Shown: piece after piece, positions 30,490 to 40,545 of the stretch
Numbering within the stretch: the stretch's first letter is position 1
Layout: every line of letters starts with the position of its first letter
Source: Stieleria maiorica
GTDB taxonomy: Bacteria; Planctomycetota; Planctomycetia; Pirellulales; Pirellulaceae
Reading direction: 5' to 3'
DNA: 64,000 nt
Assembly: GCF_008035925.1 (NCBI RefSeq)
Contig: NZ_CP036264.1
Coordinates: forward strand, 1,523,409-1,587,408
Notes under the pieces: generated by a model
The model's database searches: none
Told to the model about the DNA's origin: nothing
The model's input: only the letters and a program-made list of their open reading frames with translations
Position numbers and translations under genes: made by a program

Positions 30490-32286
30490 TCAATCGAAAG
30501 GGTCCGCACCAGATGGGGCCCCGTTGTTATCGCCAGCGCTAAACGGATCAGTAGAACCGGGGGTGCCCCCGAACGAATCGCCCGATCCGCCTTCACCGAA
30601 CGGATTGTCGCTGGCGTTGCCGCTTCCACCGCCGAACGGATCGTCGCTGGCGCTGCCACCACGGCCGAATGGATCATTCATCCCATCCGGGCCGCCGAAG
30701 GGATCGGCCAGCGGATCGGTCGGCGTCTGTTCGGGTTGGAGTTTGGCTTCGAGTTCCAACAGCCGTTTGCGGTGCTGCACCAACCTCGTCACCGTCGCTT
30801 CGATCTCGCTTCGCATGGTTCGGATCAACTTCAGTTTTTCGGCGTCAGATCTCTGATTGCTGGCGGACTGACCGAGTGTGGTTTCGGCGGACTGATTGGT
30901 GCGGAAGGTGGCTCGCCCGGACGTGGAGATGGCAAATTCCAACGCGCCGTCGACTCCCTTGATCTTTTCATCGGCCAAGACTGCCGTCGTGACGCCATTG
31001 CCCTGTTCCCAATCGATCACCGGAATGCCCCGCGTCATGAGTCCGTCTTCACCGATCCGGTTGATGACGTACCAACCGGGCCGAAGCAGATCGAAACGCA
31101 GGTTTCTGCCATCGGTCGAAGATGGCAATTGCACGCCTTGATAGGCAGCCCGCTCGTCACGACGTTCGTTCAAAAATTTGGCCATGGATGACCGTGAGGC
31201 TACTGCCGACGCGGGAGGAGACGTCAGCGTTGGCGTGTCCCCGTACGACTGGCGTTGAAACGGTTCCAGGTGATAGCGAGGCGGCGGTTGGTCGCCCCAT
31301 TCGGGCAGCGCGTCATCGCTTTTTTCCGGCGCACGCAGGACCAACGACCGAAGCGGCGGGAAGTCGACGGTGATCGGCTGGGGCGTCTTTCCGGATACCA
31401 AAACGATCGTGCTGGGACCGCGGGACGTCAGAAGCTCAAAAATCTGCGCCGCACCGAGGTCCGCGTAGTCGGATGCGTCGTGTGGTTTGGGCACGATCGT
31501 CACGCGAACCTCACCCGGCGGGACCGAGATCACTTCGCCCAGGTCCGCGGTCTGGTACCAGCGAAACCGCGGGCTGAATCGCCAATCGTCGTCGTCAAGC
31601 TGTTTGCCAAGCTTTTGCGATGATCCGAGTTGTTGTTTGTATTCCTCCAGGCTGGGATAGGCGAACCCGTTTTGCCAACAGGTCAGGACGTGGTACCGGG
31701 AGGTGTCGATGCCCGACGGCGGGGCGACCACGATCTTGCCACCGCTGCGCAGTGTGACCTTTGGCGAGAGTGTCGTGTCGGCCGGGATGAAGCTGAATCC
31801 CGATTCATGAACGGCCAAGGCAGACACCGTGTGCACGCTGACTCCACGCCGACGCCGCGAGCCCTCGTTCAGTTCAATGGTTCCGTCGTCTGCGGCGGTC
31901 CAAGTTTCGCCCTGCGGCGGCGTGATCGGTTGCAGTGGTTCTGCGTTGAGGAACGCGAGGTGCGGTTCAGACGGAGGTGCTCCCGCCCCCATTTCTCCAT
32001 ACCCCATGTCCATGCCGCCTCCCATGCCCATTCCCATCGCACCGCCCATTTCCATCTCCATGCCATACATGTCCCCACCACCGCCGTCGCTGTCCATCAT
32101 CATGTCGCCCATGCCGCCCATCATCATCTCCATGTCGTAACCCGACTCTTGATCTTGAAACGTCCGATAGAACTTGGTGCCGCCGGCCGGTTTGCCGTCG
32201 GGGGTCAAGAACGTGATGTTCTCCGCGATCGCGAGCGGGGACACGAGCAGGCATCCAATGAGCATCAAGAGTGTCGCGCGATTCAT
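30490..32286 (-). CDS. Exported protein with Met/Gly-rich segment and DPFG-type tail
   Basis: 598 residues, not a family I recognise. Signal peptide MNRATLLMLIGCLLVSPLAIA. Residues about 50-105 are a Gly/Met/Asp low-complexity stretch (for example GGMGDMMMD, MGMGMGGGMDMGYGEMG). A middle beta-rich domain (about 140-400) follows with mixed charged turns. A coiled coil (about 470-515, LKLIRTMRSEIEATVTRL) comes next. The C-terminal 80 residues repeat DPFGG/NPFGEGG units. A similar DPFG tail ends the PQQ-propeller protein at 61281-62903. The ECF sigma/kinase pair lies 280 bases upstream on the same strand; a regulatory link is possible. The periplasmic or surface location rests on the signal peptide. 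Confidence 0.75.
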   Translation of the reverse strand: MNRATLLMLIGCLLVSPLAIAENITFLTPDGKPAGGTKFYRTFQDQESGYDMEMMMGGMGDMMMDSDGGGGDMYGMEMEMGGAMGMGMGGGMDMGYGEMGAGAPPSEPHLAFLNAEPLQPITPPQGETWTAADDGTIELNEGSRRRRGVSVHTVSALAVHESGFSFIPADTTLSPKVTLRSGGKIVVAPPSGIDTSRYHVLTCWQNGFAYPSLEEYKQQLGSSQKLGKQLDDDDWRFSPRFRWYQTADLGEVISVPPGEVRVTIVPKPHDASDYADLGAAQIFELLTSRGPSTIVLVSGKTPQPITVDFPPLRSLVLRAPEKSDDALPEWGDQPPPRYHLEPFQRQSYGDTPTLTSPPASAVASRSSMAKFLNERRDERAAYQGVQLPSSTDGRNLRFDLLRPGWYVINRIGEDGLMTRGIPVIDWEQGNGVTTAVLADEKIKGVDGALEFAISTSGRATFRTNQSAETTLGQSASNQRSDAEKLKLIRTMRSEIEATVTRLVQHRKRLLELEAKLQPEQTPTDPLADPFGGPDGMNDPFGRGGSASDDPFGGGSGNASDNPFGEGGSGDSFGGTPGSTDPFSAGDNNGAPSGADPFD

Positions 32287-32355
32287 GAGTAGGCACCGTA
32301 GGTACGTGTGTTGATTCGGGATGTTTCGAACGGGGAATACTTTCGATCACAAACT

Positions 32356-32430
32356 GAGCCGTAGGCGCTAGCCTCGGGCCTTACAAGTCTCGAAGAGCAA
32401 TCCAAGGCCCGCGGCTAGCGCCGTCGGCTC
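32356..32430. repeat. REP-like inverted repeat (family D)
   Basis: GAGCCGTAGGCGCTAGCCTC at 32356 is mirrored by GCGGCTAGCGCCGTCGGCTC ending 32430, around a short AT-richer core. It stands in the space between the kinase gene and the low-complexity protein gene. Confidence 0.85.
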
Positions 32431-32538
32431 ATAAAGTAGGTGCCATTGGGCCGGCGCCAGCCGACGCGCACCCCATCATTCTGCCATCTCTCCCCACATT
32501 CCCACCGGCCCGACAGGACACGGTCGATACAAGGGAGA

Positions 32539-32568
32539 GGTAAGAAGATTTTTGGGGTAAGAAGATTT
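32539..32568. repeat. Short direct repeat at kinase gene end
   Basis: GGTAAGAAGATTT occurs at 32539-32551 and again at 32556-32568, where it overlaps the kinase stop codon. It looks like a local duplication at the gene end. Confidence 0.75.
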
Positions 32569-34114
32569 AGGGCGGATCAGAGAGCAACGATTCCATTTCG
32601 GATTCCAATTGCGGTAGCGTGGTTTGGTTCAATTGATCAAGTTCCGCTTGGAGTTGATCGAGATAGATGTCGGTTTCGTCGGCAACCAAGTTCGACGGCG
32701 TCGATTGGGGCGGCGTTGCTGGTTCATGCGCCTGCGGTTCAGACGCGTGCTCATCACTCGCTGTAGTTGCAGGTGACTGGTCTGCACTGGGTTCTTCCGC
32801 CTGCGGCGCAGCTCGGGAGACACCGCCGGACGCGTCAAACATCATCCAGCCCGCTCCGGCGATCAGGAGTGTCGCCAGGCAAACGGCGGAGATTGCGACC
32901 GTGCGTTTCGGTTTGGGATCGTTCACGGACAACTCCTCGGGAATCGGGGCGGATCCGCCTTCGGCAAGATGTCGCTGGCAGGCTTCGATCCACTCGGTCA
33001 ATTGTTCCGCCGAAGGCCGATCCGCTGGGACGGTTGCGTGCAGTTTCGCGATCAAGCGATTCACCCAGTCGGGGAGGTCACGGCAATGGTCGGACAGGAC
33101 GGGAAGCTGAGCGTCAGCGATCTTGCGAACGATCGCGTGCGTGTGCATGCCGGACATCGGCGGTTGGCCGACCAGCATGGTCCACAGCACGGTACCCAAA
33201 GAATAGAGATCCCCGGCCGGGCCCGCGCCGCAACCGGAGGCTTGTTCGGGCGACAGGTAGATCGGCGTGCCGGCGAAGGTCCCCGTCGCGGTGCAGGTAG
33301 CATCGGATTGCACTTTGGCCAATCCGAAATCCGACAACACCGCGCGTTCGGTCCCCGCACCGAGCAGGATGTTGGCGGGTTTGACGTCTCGATGCACGAC
33401 GCCACAGGCGTGCGCCGCGGCTAGTGCCGAAGCGACTTGACGGGCGATCCGCAAGGCCTGGTCGATCGGCAGGGGGCCTTCATCGCGGATCCGTTGTTCC
33501 AGCGATCGGCCGGCGACATAGGGCATCACCAGGTAGGGCACGTCGCGGTAACGATCGACGTGATAGATCGAGATCACGTTGGGATGCACGACCGCGGCGG
33601 CCGAGCGAGCTTCGCGCTCAAGCGTCAACAAGGTTTCCGGCGATTGCCAGTACTGTGGCTGTGGGATCTTGATCGCGACGACGCGGTCCATGTCGATGCT
33701 GCGCGCCTTGAGCACGATGCCCATGCCGCCGCTGCCGACGATGCCCAGGACTTCGAAGCGTCCCAAGCGGCCGAGGGAGCGATCGTCATCGGTGGGTCCG
33801 AGCAGTGTTTTCACCAGTGACACGATCGCACGGTTCGATGTCCGACCGGATTGCTGTTCCGCGCCTTCCAGGGCAGTCGTGGTTGTGGCGCCGCCCTGCC
33901 AGTCGTGACTGCTGAGCCCCGTCGAACGCAGTGCATCGCGCGACTGGCAATAAAACGGGTCGTCCGCGGAGATCCGGGCGACGACGCTTTGGCACGCCAT
34001 GCAATCATCCAAATGATCCAGCAGCGATTGCTGGTCGACGGCGACATCGCCACCATCGAGCAGCCAATGGTGCCACGTTACTTCGTCAGGGCATTTCGAT
34101 CGCGTTTCCATCAT
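32567..34114 (-). CDS. Membrane Ser/Thr protein kinase with anti-sigma-like zinc-finger N-terminus
   Basis: 515 residues. The first 50 residues contain H34-x3-C38-x2-C41, the zf-HC2 pattern of zinc-binding anti-sigma factors. A Hanks-type kinase domain follows: glycine loop GSGGMG (127-132), catalytic lysine in VAIKI (K149), HRDVKPAN (241-248), SDFGLAK (DFG 262-264) and APE-like SPEQ. One membrane helix lies at about 405-427. The external tail of about 85 residues is Ser/Pro/Gln-rich and ends in a short coiled coil. The start overlaps the ECF sigma gene stop by ATGA. Family knowledge: planctomycetes have ECF groups genetically tied to Ser/Thr kinases. Phosphorylation or sequestration of the sigma factor is inferred. 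Confidence 0.93.
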   Translation of the reverse strand: MMETRSKCPDEVTWHHWLLDGGDVAVDQQSLLDHLDDCMACQSVVARISADDPFYCQSRDALRSTGLSSHDWQGGATTTTALEGAEQQSGRTSNRAIVSLVKTLLGPTDDDRSLGRLGRFEVLGIVGSGGMGIVLKARSIDMDRVVAIKIPQPQYWQSPETLLTLEREARSAAAVVHPNVISIYHVDRYRDVPYLVMPYVAGRSLEQRIRDEGPLPIDQALRIARQVASALAAAHACGVVHRDVKPANILLGAGTERAVLSDFGLAKVQSDATCTATGTFAGTPIYLSPEQASGCGAGPAGDLYSLGTVLWTMLVGQPPMSGMHTHAIVRKIADAQLPVLSDHCRDLPDWVNRLIAKLHATVPADRPSAEQLTEWIEACQRHLAEGGSAPIPEELSVNDPKPKRTVAISAVCLATLLIAGAGWMMFDASGGVSRAAPQAEEPSADQSPATTASDEHASEPQAHEPATPPQSTPSNLVADETDIYLDQLQAELDQLNQTTLPQLESEMESLLSDPP

Positions 34115-34800
34115 TCGACCTCCACGGGATCAGTACCCTCGAGGTTGCTCTCCTCCAGTCTTTCGATCCGCGTGACGGTGTCACGGAGCCGGCGGACGAT
34201 GCGGCTGCGGATGGCATACACCGATCCGACCGAGCGCCCCGATTGACGCGCCGCCTGTTCGATCGCCAGGCCATCGACATGCGTTTGCCAAAACAGCTTC
34301 CAGTGTTCGGCGTCGACTTGTGATTGAACCTGTCCGGCGGCGGTGACAAACAGGTGCTGCTGGTGCTGATGATTCCATTGGCGACGCGACACATCATCGG
34401 CGATCGCGCGTTGCGACAGGCTGATCTGTGCACTCGTCCCGCCGGTGCCACGTTTGGACAGCTGGCGCGTGACCAGATTCAGCAAAACGTTTTCCGCGAT
34501 CCGCCGCAGCCAGGCGCGAAAGCGGAGCGGACGTGATTCCGGGCCGCTGTCTTGCGGGTCGCTGTCGGGATCGCCCGACCAGCGTTTGGCGGCGCGAAAC
34601 ACACGCGACATCACTTCGGCGACCAACGTTTCGGCATCGCTGTGCTGCAATCCACGGCCCCGGGCGTAGCGGTAAATGACGGGGCGGTAGAGCGCATCAA
34701 AACGGTTCCAGGCGGCGTCATCGCGGGGGTCGGCCAAGCGCTGGACGAGCTTCGATTCGGTGTCGGGCCAGGGGGACATGCCAATGGGTGCTTGCGACAA
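34111..34800 (-). CDS. ECF-type RNA polymerase sigma factor
   Basis: 229 residues. Region 2 is visible as FDALYRPVIYRYARGRGL and DAETLVAEVMSRVFRAAKRW. A linker of about 60 residues (unusually long and Asp/Ser-rich after region 2) leads to region 4, a helix-turn-helix with EQAARQSGRSVGSVYAIRSR. An in-frame ATG eight residues in (34779) is an alternative start. The gene overlaps the kinase gene by four bases, so the products are made together. The sigma factor probably directs a small regulon under kinase control; target promoters cannot be named from this window. Confidence 0.93.
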   Translation of the reverse strand: MSQAPIGMSPWPDTESKLVQRLADPRDDAAWNRFDALYRPVIYRYARGRGLQHSDAETLVAEVMSRVFRAAKRWSGDPDSDPQDSGPESRPLRFRAWLRRIAENVLLNLVTRQLSKRGTGGTSAQISLSQRAIADDVSRRQWNHQHQQHLFVTAAGQVQSQVDAEHWKLFWQTHVDGLAIEQAARQSGRSVGSVYAIRSRIVRRLRDTVTRIERLEESNLEGTDPVEVE

Positions 34801-35267
34801 GGGAGGACAAGATGCTCGTGGGACACATCCATGACCCCACCTGAGGGCAATTCTGACAAGAAAAACCTAGGGATGTTGAGAAAGCGGCGAAGCTGTCAAT
34901 CTGGCAATCCCTGTCACCACGCCAAATCTCGTGTTTTGGTGATGCTGCCAAAAAAGGTTTTTCGCCGAATTGGTTCGCTGCAAAACTTGGTTTTCGCGGC
35001 GGAAACGCATCATTCGAACTGGCAGAGCGAGTTTTTCTCGCGACCCAACCGACGACTGGCACGGGCTTTGCTTTTCCACCACTCCGACGCCTCAAAAGGC
35101 GAAATCGACAGGCGGATCGGACCGCGATCGCCCGTCATGAACACCCTCAACTTTGACACGTTCAGCACAACCCACCCACGGCCCGACGAGCGGAAATCCC
35201 AACGCGGTTGATCGCCACGGCCGAAACCGAACTCGAACAATCCACTTTTTCACGGAGACGAAGCGTT
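34801..35267. promoter_or_regulatory. Divergent region between ECF sigma gene and dnaK
   Basis: 467 bases separate the divergent sigma and dnaK genes. The dnaK-proximal half carries a consensus sigma-54-type element at 35057-35072. No CIRCE inverted repeat is visible. GGAG at 35254-35257 is the likely dnaK ribosome-binding site. The rest shows no gene that I can support. Confidence 0.6.
35057..35072 (+). promoter_or_regulatory. Candidate sigma-54 (-24/-12) promoter for dnaK
   Basis: TGGCACGGGCTTTGCT fits the RpoN consensus TGGCACG-N4-TTGCW exactly, with the invariant GG and GC ten bases apart. Transcription would start near 35084, giving a leader of about 185 bases before dnaK. Activator sites upstream are not evident. 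Sigma-54 control of dnaK would be unusual. Confidence 0.5.
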
Positions 35268-37205
35268 ATGGCTCAGGGCGAAAAAATCATCGGCATTGAC
35301 CTCGGGACGACCAACAGTGTGGTCGCCATCATGGAAGGCAGTGAGCCCAAGGTGATCCCGAACCCCGAAGGCAACCGGCTGACGCCCAGCGTGGTCGCAT
35401 TCACCGACAAGAAGGAAACGATCGTCGGCGAGCCCGCGCGACGCCAAGCCGTCACCAACCCCAAGCGGACCGTTTACTCGGCAAAACGCTTCATGGGGCG
35501 ACGCCATCACGAGGTCGAATCGGAAGAAAAGATGGTCCCCTACGGTGTCGTCGGGGCGGCCGACGAGTACGTCAAGATCCAAGTCGGCGACGAAACCTTC
35601 ACGCCGCAAGAAATCTCGGCCAAGGTGCTTCGCAAGCTGAAGGAATCTGCCGAGTCGTACCTCGGTCACAAGGTCAACAAGGCCGTGATCACGGTCCCCG
35701 CCTACTTCAACGACGCCCAGCGCCAGGCGACCAAGGACGCCGGTCAGATCGCCGGGTTGGAAGTCGCACGGATCATCAACGAGCCGACCGCCGCTGCACT
35801 CGCCTACGGGCTGGACAAGGCCAAAGACGAAAAGATCATCGTCTTTGACCTCGGCGGTGGTACCTTCGACGTGTCCGTGTTGGAAGTCGCTGACAGTGGT
35901 GATGAAGAAAACGAAAGCCGCGTTTTCCAGGTGATCAGCACCTCCGGGAACACCCACCTGGGCGGTGACGACTTCGACGAAGCATTGATCAACTACGTCG
36001 CCGGCGAATTCAAGAAAGAAAACGCGATCGATCTTCGCAACGATCCGATGGCGCTGCAGCGTCTTCAAGAAGCCTGTGAAAAGGCCAAGAAAGAGCTGTC
36101 GACGCTGCCCGAGACCGACATCAACTTGCCCTTCATCACGATGGACCAATCCGGTCCGAAGCACCTGACGATGAAGATCACCCGCAGCAAGTTCGAAGAG
36201 TTGATCGACGACCTGGTCGAACAGTGCAAGACCCCCGTCAAGCAGGCGCTCAAGGACGCCGGGTTCTCGCCGAGCGACATCGACGAAATCGTTTTGGTCG
36301 GCGGTAGCACGCGGGTTCCCAAGGTCCGCCAAATCGTCAAAGAGATCTTCGGCAAAGAGCCCCACCAGGGCGTCAACCCGGATGAAGTCGTCGCCATCGG
36401 TGCCGCGATCCAAGGGAGCGTCTTGGCCGGTGACCGAACCGACGTCTTGTTGCTGGACGTAACGCCATTGACCCTGGGCATCGAAACCGAAGGCGGTGTG
36501 ATGACCGCATTGGTCGAACGTAACACCACCGTTCCGGTCGAAAAGAAGAACGTGTTCAGCACCGCGGCGGACAACCAAACCGCCGTGACCGTCCGCGTCT
36601 TCCAAGGGGAACGAAAGATGGCCGCCAACAACCGGCTGCTCGGCGAGTTCAACCTCGAAGGCATCCCCGCCCAGCCGCGTGGCGTGCCGCAAATCGAAGT
36701 GAAGTTCGACATCGACCAAAACGGCATCTTGAGCGTTTCGGCCAAAGAGCTGAAGACGGGCAAAGAAGCCAAGGTCGAGATCAAGGAAGCCGGCGCGCTG
36801 AACGAAGACGAGATCGAAAAGATGCGCCGCGATGCCGAACAGAACGCCGAAGAGGACCGCAAGCAGTTCGAATTGGCCGAAGCACGCAACAAGGCGAACC
36901 AGCAGGTTCACCAGTTGGAAAAGGAGATGGCCGAACATGCCGACAAGCTGTCCGACGACGACAAAGAACCGTTGAATAAGGCGATCGAAAAGGTCAAGAC
37001 GGCTTCGGGCACCGACGATGTCGAGGCCATCAAGCAGGCAACCGAGGAATTGGATGCCGCCGCCAAAGCGTTCAGCAAGGTGCTGTACGAAAAGACGGCA
37101 GCAGCCGGAGGCGATGCGGACGCCGCAGCCGCCGGAGCGGCATCGCCCGCGGGCGACGCCGATGACGACGACGCCATCGACGCCGATTTCGAAGTCAAAA
37201 GCTAA
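35268..37205 (+). CDS. dnaK: Molecular chaperone DnaK (Hsp70)
   Basis: 645 residues from the ATG at 35268, which follows GGAG and starts directly before the ATPase motif [10 protein letters not shown] 20-residue in-frame extension from 35208 is unlikely. Actin-fold motifs are [27 protein letters not shown] and the adenosine motif [10 protein letters not shown]. The substrate-binding domain begins after the linker [13 protein letters not shown]; the helical lid and the acidic end [14 protein letters not shown] are complete. It works with DnaJ and GrpE, neither encoded here, and with ClpB, encoded next. A terminator lies 68 bases downstream, so dnaK may also be transcribed alone. Confidence 0.98.
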   Translation: MAQGEKIIGIDLGTTNSVVAIMEGSEPKVIPNPEGNRLTPSVVAFTDKKETIVGEPARRQAVTNPKRTVYSAKRFMGRRHHEVESEEKMVPYGVVGAADEYVKIQVGDETFTPQEISAKVLRKLKESAESYLGHKVNKAVITVPAYFNDAQRQATKDAGQIAGLEVARIINEPTAAALAYGLDKAKDEKIIVFDLGGGTFDVSVLEVADSGDEENESRVFQVISTSGNTHLGGDDFDEALINYVAGEFKKENAIDLRNDPMALQRLQEACEKAKKELSTLPETDINLPFITMDQSGPKHLTMKITRSKFEELIDDLVEQCKTPVKQALKDAGFSPSDIDEIVLVGGSTRVPKVRQIVKEIFGKEPHQGVNPDEVVAIGAAIQGSVLAGDRTDVLLLDVTPLTLGIETEGGVMTALVERNTTVPVEKKNVFSTAADNQTAVTVRVFQGERKMAANNRLLGEFNLEGIPAQPRGVPQIEVKFDIDQNGILSVSAKELKTGKEAKVEIKEAGALNEDEIEKMRRDAEQNAEEDRKQFELAEARNKANQQVHQLEKEMAEHADKLSDDDKEPLNKAIEKVKTASGTDDVEAIKQATEELDAAAKAFSKVLYEKTAAAGGDADAAAAGAASPAGDADDDDAIDADFEVKS

Positions 37206-37272
37206 ACGACGACCATTTGTCTAACCGATGAAACGTCACCGCCGGCATCCCGCCGGCACCGTGACGAAGAGA

Positions 37273-37301
37273 GACGGGTGACACGTCGCCCGTCTTTTTT
37301 T
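37273..37301 (+). terminator. Rho-independent terminator after dnaK
   Basis: GACGGGTGAC-ac-GTCGCCCGTC forms a 10-bp stem (one G-U type pair), followed at once by seven T residues. It lies between dnaK and clpB, 35 bases before the clpB start, so clpB expression needs read-through or its own promoter. Confidence 0.88.
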
Positions 37302-37336
37302 ACGCACCGACCGAACCTGTCGCAGGAGCAATCGAG

Positions 37337-39982
37337 ATGGCCTTCCGATTCGATAAACTGACCACCAAAGCCCAGGGCTTGATCGCCGAAGCACAAGGGC
37401 GTGCGACATCGGCTGGCAATCCCGAAATCACCTCCCTGCACCTGCTGGCGGCGATGCTGGATGAAAGCGACGGCATCACCGGCGCCCTGCTGGCCAAAAT
37501 GAAGGCCGACGCAAAGCAGTTGCGCGAATTGACCGCCAGCGAAGCCGACAAGCTGCCCAAGGTCTCCGGCGGACGCCAACCGGGAATCTCCGCCGAACTG
37601 CAATCGGCACTCAACGAATCCGCCGCCACCGCACAATCCCTGAAAGACGAGTTCGTCAGCACCGAGCATTTGCTGTTGGGACTGGCCAAGGCAAAGACCA
37701 AAGCACAAAGTCTGCTTTCGCTGTGCGGCGTCAATGCCGACGACGTGTTGAAAGCGGCCAGCGAAATCCGTGGCAGCGCACGCGTCACCGACCAGAACGC
37801 CGAGGACACCTATCAAGCGCTGGAAAAATACGGCGTCGACCTGACGCAGTTGGCCGCCAGCGGAAAACTGGATCCGGTCATCGGCCGCGACAATGAGATC
37901 CGCCGTGTCATCCAGGTGCTGTCGCGACGAACCAAGAACAACCCGGTCCTGATCGGGCAACCGGGAGTGGGCAAGACCGCGATCGCCGAAGGATTGGCGC
38001 TGCGGATTTTCGAAGCCGACGTTCCGCAAAGCCTGAAGAACAAACGCGTCATCGCACTCGACATGGGCGCGCTGGTCGCCGGCGCAAAATTCCGAGGTGA
38101 CTTCGAAGAACGGCTCAAAGCCGTGCTCCGTGAGGTCAAGGATTCCGACGGCCGTGTGATCCTGTTCATCGACGAACTTCATCTGGTCGTCGGTGCGGGG
38201 AAGGCGGAAGGTTCGCCCGACGCGGCCAACTTGCTCAAGCCCGAACTCGCCCGCGGTGCGCTGCGTTGTGTCGGTGCGACGACCTTGGACGAATATCGCC
38301 AGCACATCGAAAAGGACGCCGCGCTGGAGCGACGATTCCAACCGGTATATGTCGAAGAACCGTCGGTGGAGGATTCGATCGCGATCTTGCGCGGTTTAAA
38401 GTCGCGCTATGAATCACACCACGGTGTGCGGATCACCGACAGCGCCCTGGTCGCCGCCGCGACGCTGGCCAACCGCTACATCGCCGATCGCTTCTTGCCC
38501 GACAAGGCGATCGACCTGGTCGACGAAGCAACCAGCCGATTGGCGATGGAAAAGGAGAGTGTTCCCGAACCCATCGACCGCATCCAACGCCGCTTGCGAC
38601 AACTGGAACTCGCGGCACGACAACTTCAAGACGAAGACGCCACCGATGCGTCCATCATTTCGCGACGCGAAGAAATCCAAGACGAAATGGAATCGCTCGG
38701 GAAAGAACTCGCCGACCTGCGTGAACAATGGGAAAGCGAAAAAATCGGACTCGACGGCGTTCAATCGATCCGCCAGGAAGCCGAAACGCTGGCCCACCGC
38801 TTTGCGACCCTGGACGCCGAAGCCAAACAGACTCAGCTCCGTGGCGAGAACCCGGAAAACCTGTATCGCGAAATGCTGGAGGTGCAATCACGCCAGGCGG
38901 AACTGGAATCCAAGCTGGAGGAAATCGAAAAACGTGACGACGGTTCATCGGCCGGGGAGCCGTCCGGGGAACCCGAACGGAGATTGCTGCGGCGTGAAGT
39001 CACCGCCGATGAAATCGCCGAGGTCGTTTCGGCCTGGACCGGCGTTCCCGTCAGCCGCATGATGGAAACCGAGCGGGCCAAGTTGCTGGTCATGGAAGAG
39101 CGGTTGCACACCCGCGTGATCGGCCAAGACGAAGCCGTTCGCGCGGTGTCCGATGCCGTCCGCCGCAGCCGCAGCGGTCTGGCCGACCCCAACCGGCCGA
39201 TCGGATCGTTCCTGTTCCTCGGACCGACCGGGGTTGGGAAAACCGAACTGTGCAAGGCACTGGCGGAAATCATGTTCGACGACGAGAACGCAATGGTGCG
39301 GATCGACATGTCCGAGTTCATGGAACGGCACAGCGTCGCCCGCATGATCGGTGCCCCGCCCGGATACGTCGGTTACGAAGAGGGCGGGAAGCTGACCGAA
39401 GCGGTCCGCCGTCGACCCTATAGCGTCATCTTGCTTGATGAGATCGAAAAGGCCCACCCGGATGTGTTCAACATTTTGTTGCAGGTCCTGGATGACGGTC
39501 GCTTGACCGACGGGCATGGTCGCACGGTTAACTTTGCAAATGCGGTGATCGTGATGACCAGCAACGCGGGAAGCCAGGAAATCCAACAGATCGCGGCCGA
39601 CGGCGGCGACGAAGAGGAGATGCGGGAGGCGGTCGAGCAGGCGTTGCGGACACGGTTCCTGCCCGAGTTCCTGAACCGGATCGACGACACCGTGATTTTC
39701 CGGCCGTTGGATAAGCGTCAAATTCGCCAGATCGTCAAACTGCAACTGGCTCACTTGGGACGCCGTTTGCAGGACAACGGATTGACGTTGGAGGTAACCG
39801 ACGCGGCCATCGATCAGATCGCCAAGACCGGCTACGACCCGACCTACGGCGCCCGTCCGCTGAAACGAGTAATCCAACGCGAAGTCCAGAACGAACTGGC
39901 CACCGCGCTACTGAAAAGCGAGTACGCCGAGGGCAGCACCGTCACGGTCGACCATGACGGGACGGGGTATGTGTTCCGGTAG
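37337..39982 (+). CDS. clpB: ATP-dependent disaggregase ClpB
   Basis: 881 residues, typical of ClpB. The N domain (about 1-150) has the paired Clp repeats. The first AAA+ module has Walker [10 protein letters not shown] (207-215) and Walker [16 protein letters not shown]. The coiled-coil middle domain (about 405-535) identifies ClpB rather than ClpA or ClpC. The second AAA+ module has GPTGVGKTE (about 631-639), the pore loop GYVGYEEGG and the sensor SNAGS. No ClpP-binding loop is seen. ClpB acts with DnaK to extract polypeptides from aggregates. The gene is convergent with rplK; an inverted repeat follows its stop. Confidence 0.98.
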   Translation: MAFRFDKLTTKAQGLIAEAQGRATSAGNPEITSLHLLAAMLDESDGITGALLAKMKADAKQLRELTASEADKLPKVSGGRQPGISAELQSALNESAATAQSLKDEFVSTEHLLLGLAKAKTKAQSLLSLCGVNADDVLKAASEIRGSARVTDQNAEDTYQALEKYGVDLTQLAASGKLDPVIGRDNEIRRVIQVLSRRTKNNPVLIGQPGVGKTAIAEGLALRIFEADVPQSLKNKRVIALDMGALVAGAKFRGDFEERLKAVLREVKDSDGRVILFIDELHLVVGAGKAEGSPDAANLLKPELARGALRCVGATTLDEYRQHIEKDAALERRFQPVYVEEPSVEDSIAILRGLKSRYESHHGVRITDSALVAAATLANRYIADRFLPDKAIDLVDEATSRLAMEKESVPEPIDRIQRRLRQLELAARQLQDEDATDASIISRREEIQDEMESLGKELADLREQWESEKIGLDGVQSIRQEAETLAHRFATLDAEAKQTQLRGENPENLYREMLEVQSRQAELESKLEEIEKRDDGSSAGEPSGEPERRLLRREVTADEIAEVVSAWTGVPVSRMMETERAKLLVMEERLHTRVIGQDEAVRAVSDAVRRSRSGLADPNRPIGSFLFLGPTGVGKTELCKALAEIMFDDENAMVRIDMSEFMERHSVARMIGAPPGYVGYEEGGKLTEAVRRRPYSVILLDEIEKAHPDVFNILLQVLDDGRLTDGHGRTVNFANAVIVMTSNAGSQEIQQIAADGGDEEEMREAVEQALRTRFLPEFLNRIDDTVIFRPLDKRQIRQIVKLQLAHLGRRLQDNGLTLEVTDAAIDQIAKTGYDPTYGARPLKRVIQREVQNELATALLKSEYAEGSTVTVDHDGTGYVFR

Positions 39983-40056
39983 CGGAACTCGCCAAGAGTT
40001 TCGCCCCGGCGCGGCGGGGCGTACGTTGGTGCGAAAGCCTTGGCGGCTTCCGCTAC
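39979..40056. repeat. Inverted repeat between convergent clpB and rplK (family H)
   Basis: GTAGCGGAACTCGCCAAG at 39979 is mirrored by CTTGGCGGCTTCCGCTAC ending 40056, with a GC-rich inner hairpin (GCCCCGGCGCGGCGGGGC). The repeat overlaps the clpB stop codon and almost reaches the rplK stop, so it may end transcription from both sides. A related half (GGAGTTCGCCAACGGCTTG) occurs near 30367. Confidence 0.8.
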
Positions 40057-40064
40057 GACGAGTA

Positions 40065-40490
40065 TCAGCCTTCGACGTCGATGCCCATGCTGCGGGCCGT
40101 GCCTTCGATCATGCGGACGGCTTGGTCCATGCTGCGGGCGTTCAGGTCGGCCATCTTCTTGGTGGCGATGTCCTCGCACTGGGCGCGGGTGACCTTGGCG
40201 ACTTTGTTGATGTTCGGCACACCGCTGCCCTTGGCGATTCCGGCGGCTTGCTTCAGCAACGAAGCGGCCGGCGGGCTTTTGGTGACGAACTCAAAACTGC
40301 GGTCGTTGTAGACCGTGACGATCACGGGGATCGGGGTGCCGTTGTATTCTTTGGTGCGATCGTTGAACGCTTGGACGAATTGGCCCAGGTTCACCCCGAA
40401 CTTACCCAGGGAGGTACCAACGGGAGGAGCGGGGGTGGCTTGACCGCCGGGAACTTGAAACTTTGCCTGTCCAGTAACTTGCTTTGCCAT
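40065..40490 (-). CDS. rplK: 50S ribosomal protein L11
   Basis: 141 residues, the usual length. The N-terminal domain holds the proline-rich PVGTSLGKFGVNLGQFVQAFN (read in two parts: PPVGTSLGKFGVN and LGQFVQAFN) and the C-terminal RNA-binding domain TKSPPAASLLKQAAGI and NINKVAKVT. L11 binds the GTPase-associated centre of 23S rRNA. It is the last gene of the secE-nusG-rplK run; rplA, which normally follows, is absent and the convergent clpB gene begins 82 bases away. Confidence 0.98.
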   Translation of the reverse strand: MAKQVTGQAKFQVPGGQATPAPPVGTSLGKFGVNLGQFVQAFNDRTKEYNGTPIPVIVTVYNDRSFEFVTKSPPAASLLKQAAGIAKGSGVPNINKVAKVTRAQCEDIATKKMADLNARSMDQAVRMIEGTARSMGIDVEG

Positions 40491-40545
40491 GGTCGGATGC
40501 TTGCTATACGATTGAGTTGGTTGTGGTGTTTCGGCGTTAGGTTAA

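Noticed and set aside
34801-35267. CIRCE element before dnaK
   Set aside because: No TTAGCACTC-N9-GAGTGCTAA or close variant is present.
35250-36938. Minus-strand open frame opposite dnaK
   Set aside because: A shadow of the highly biased dnaK codon use; dnaK is certain.
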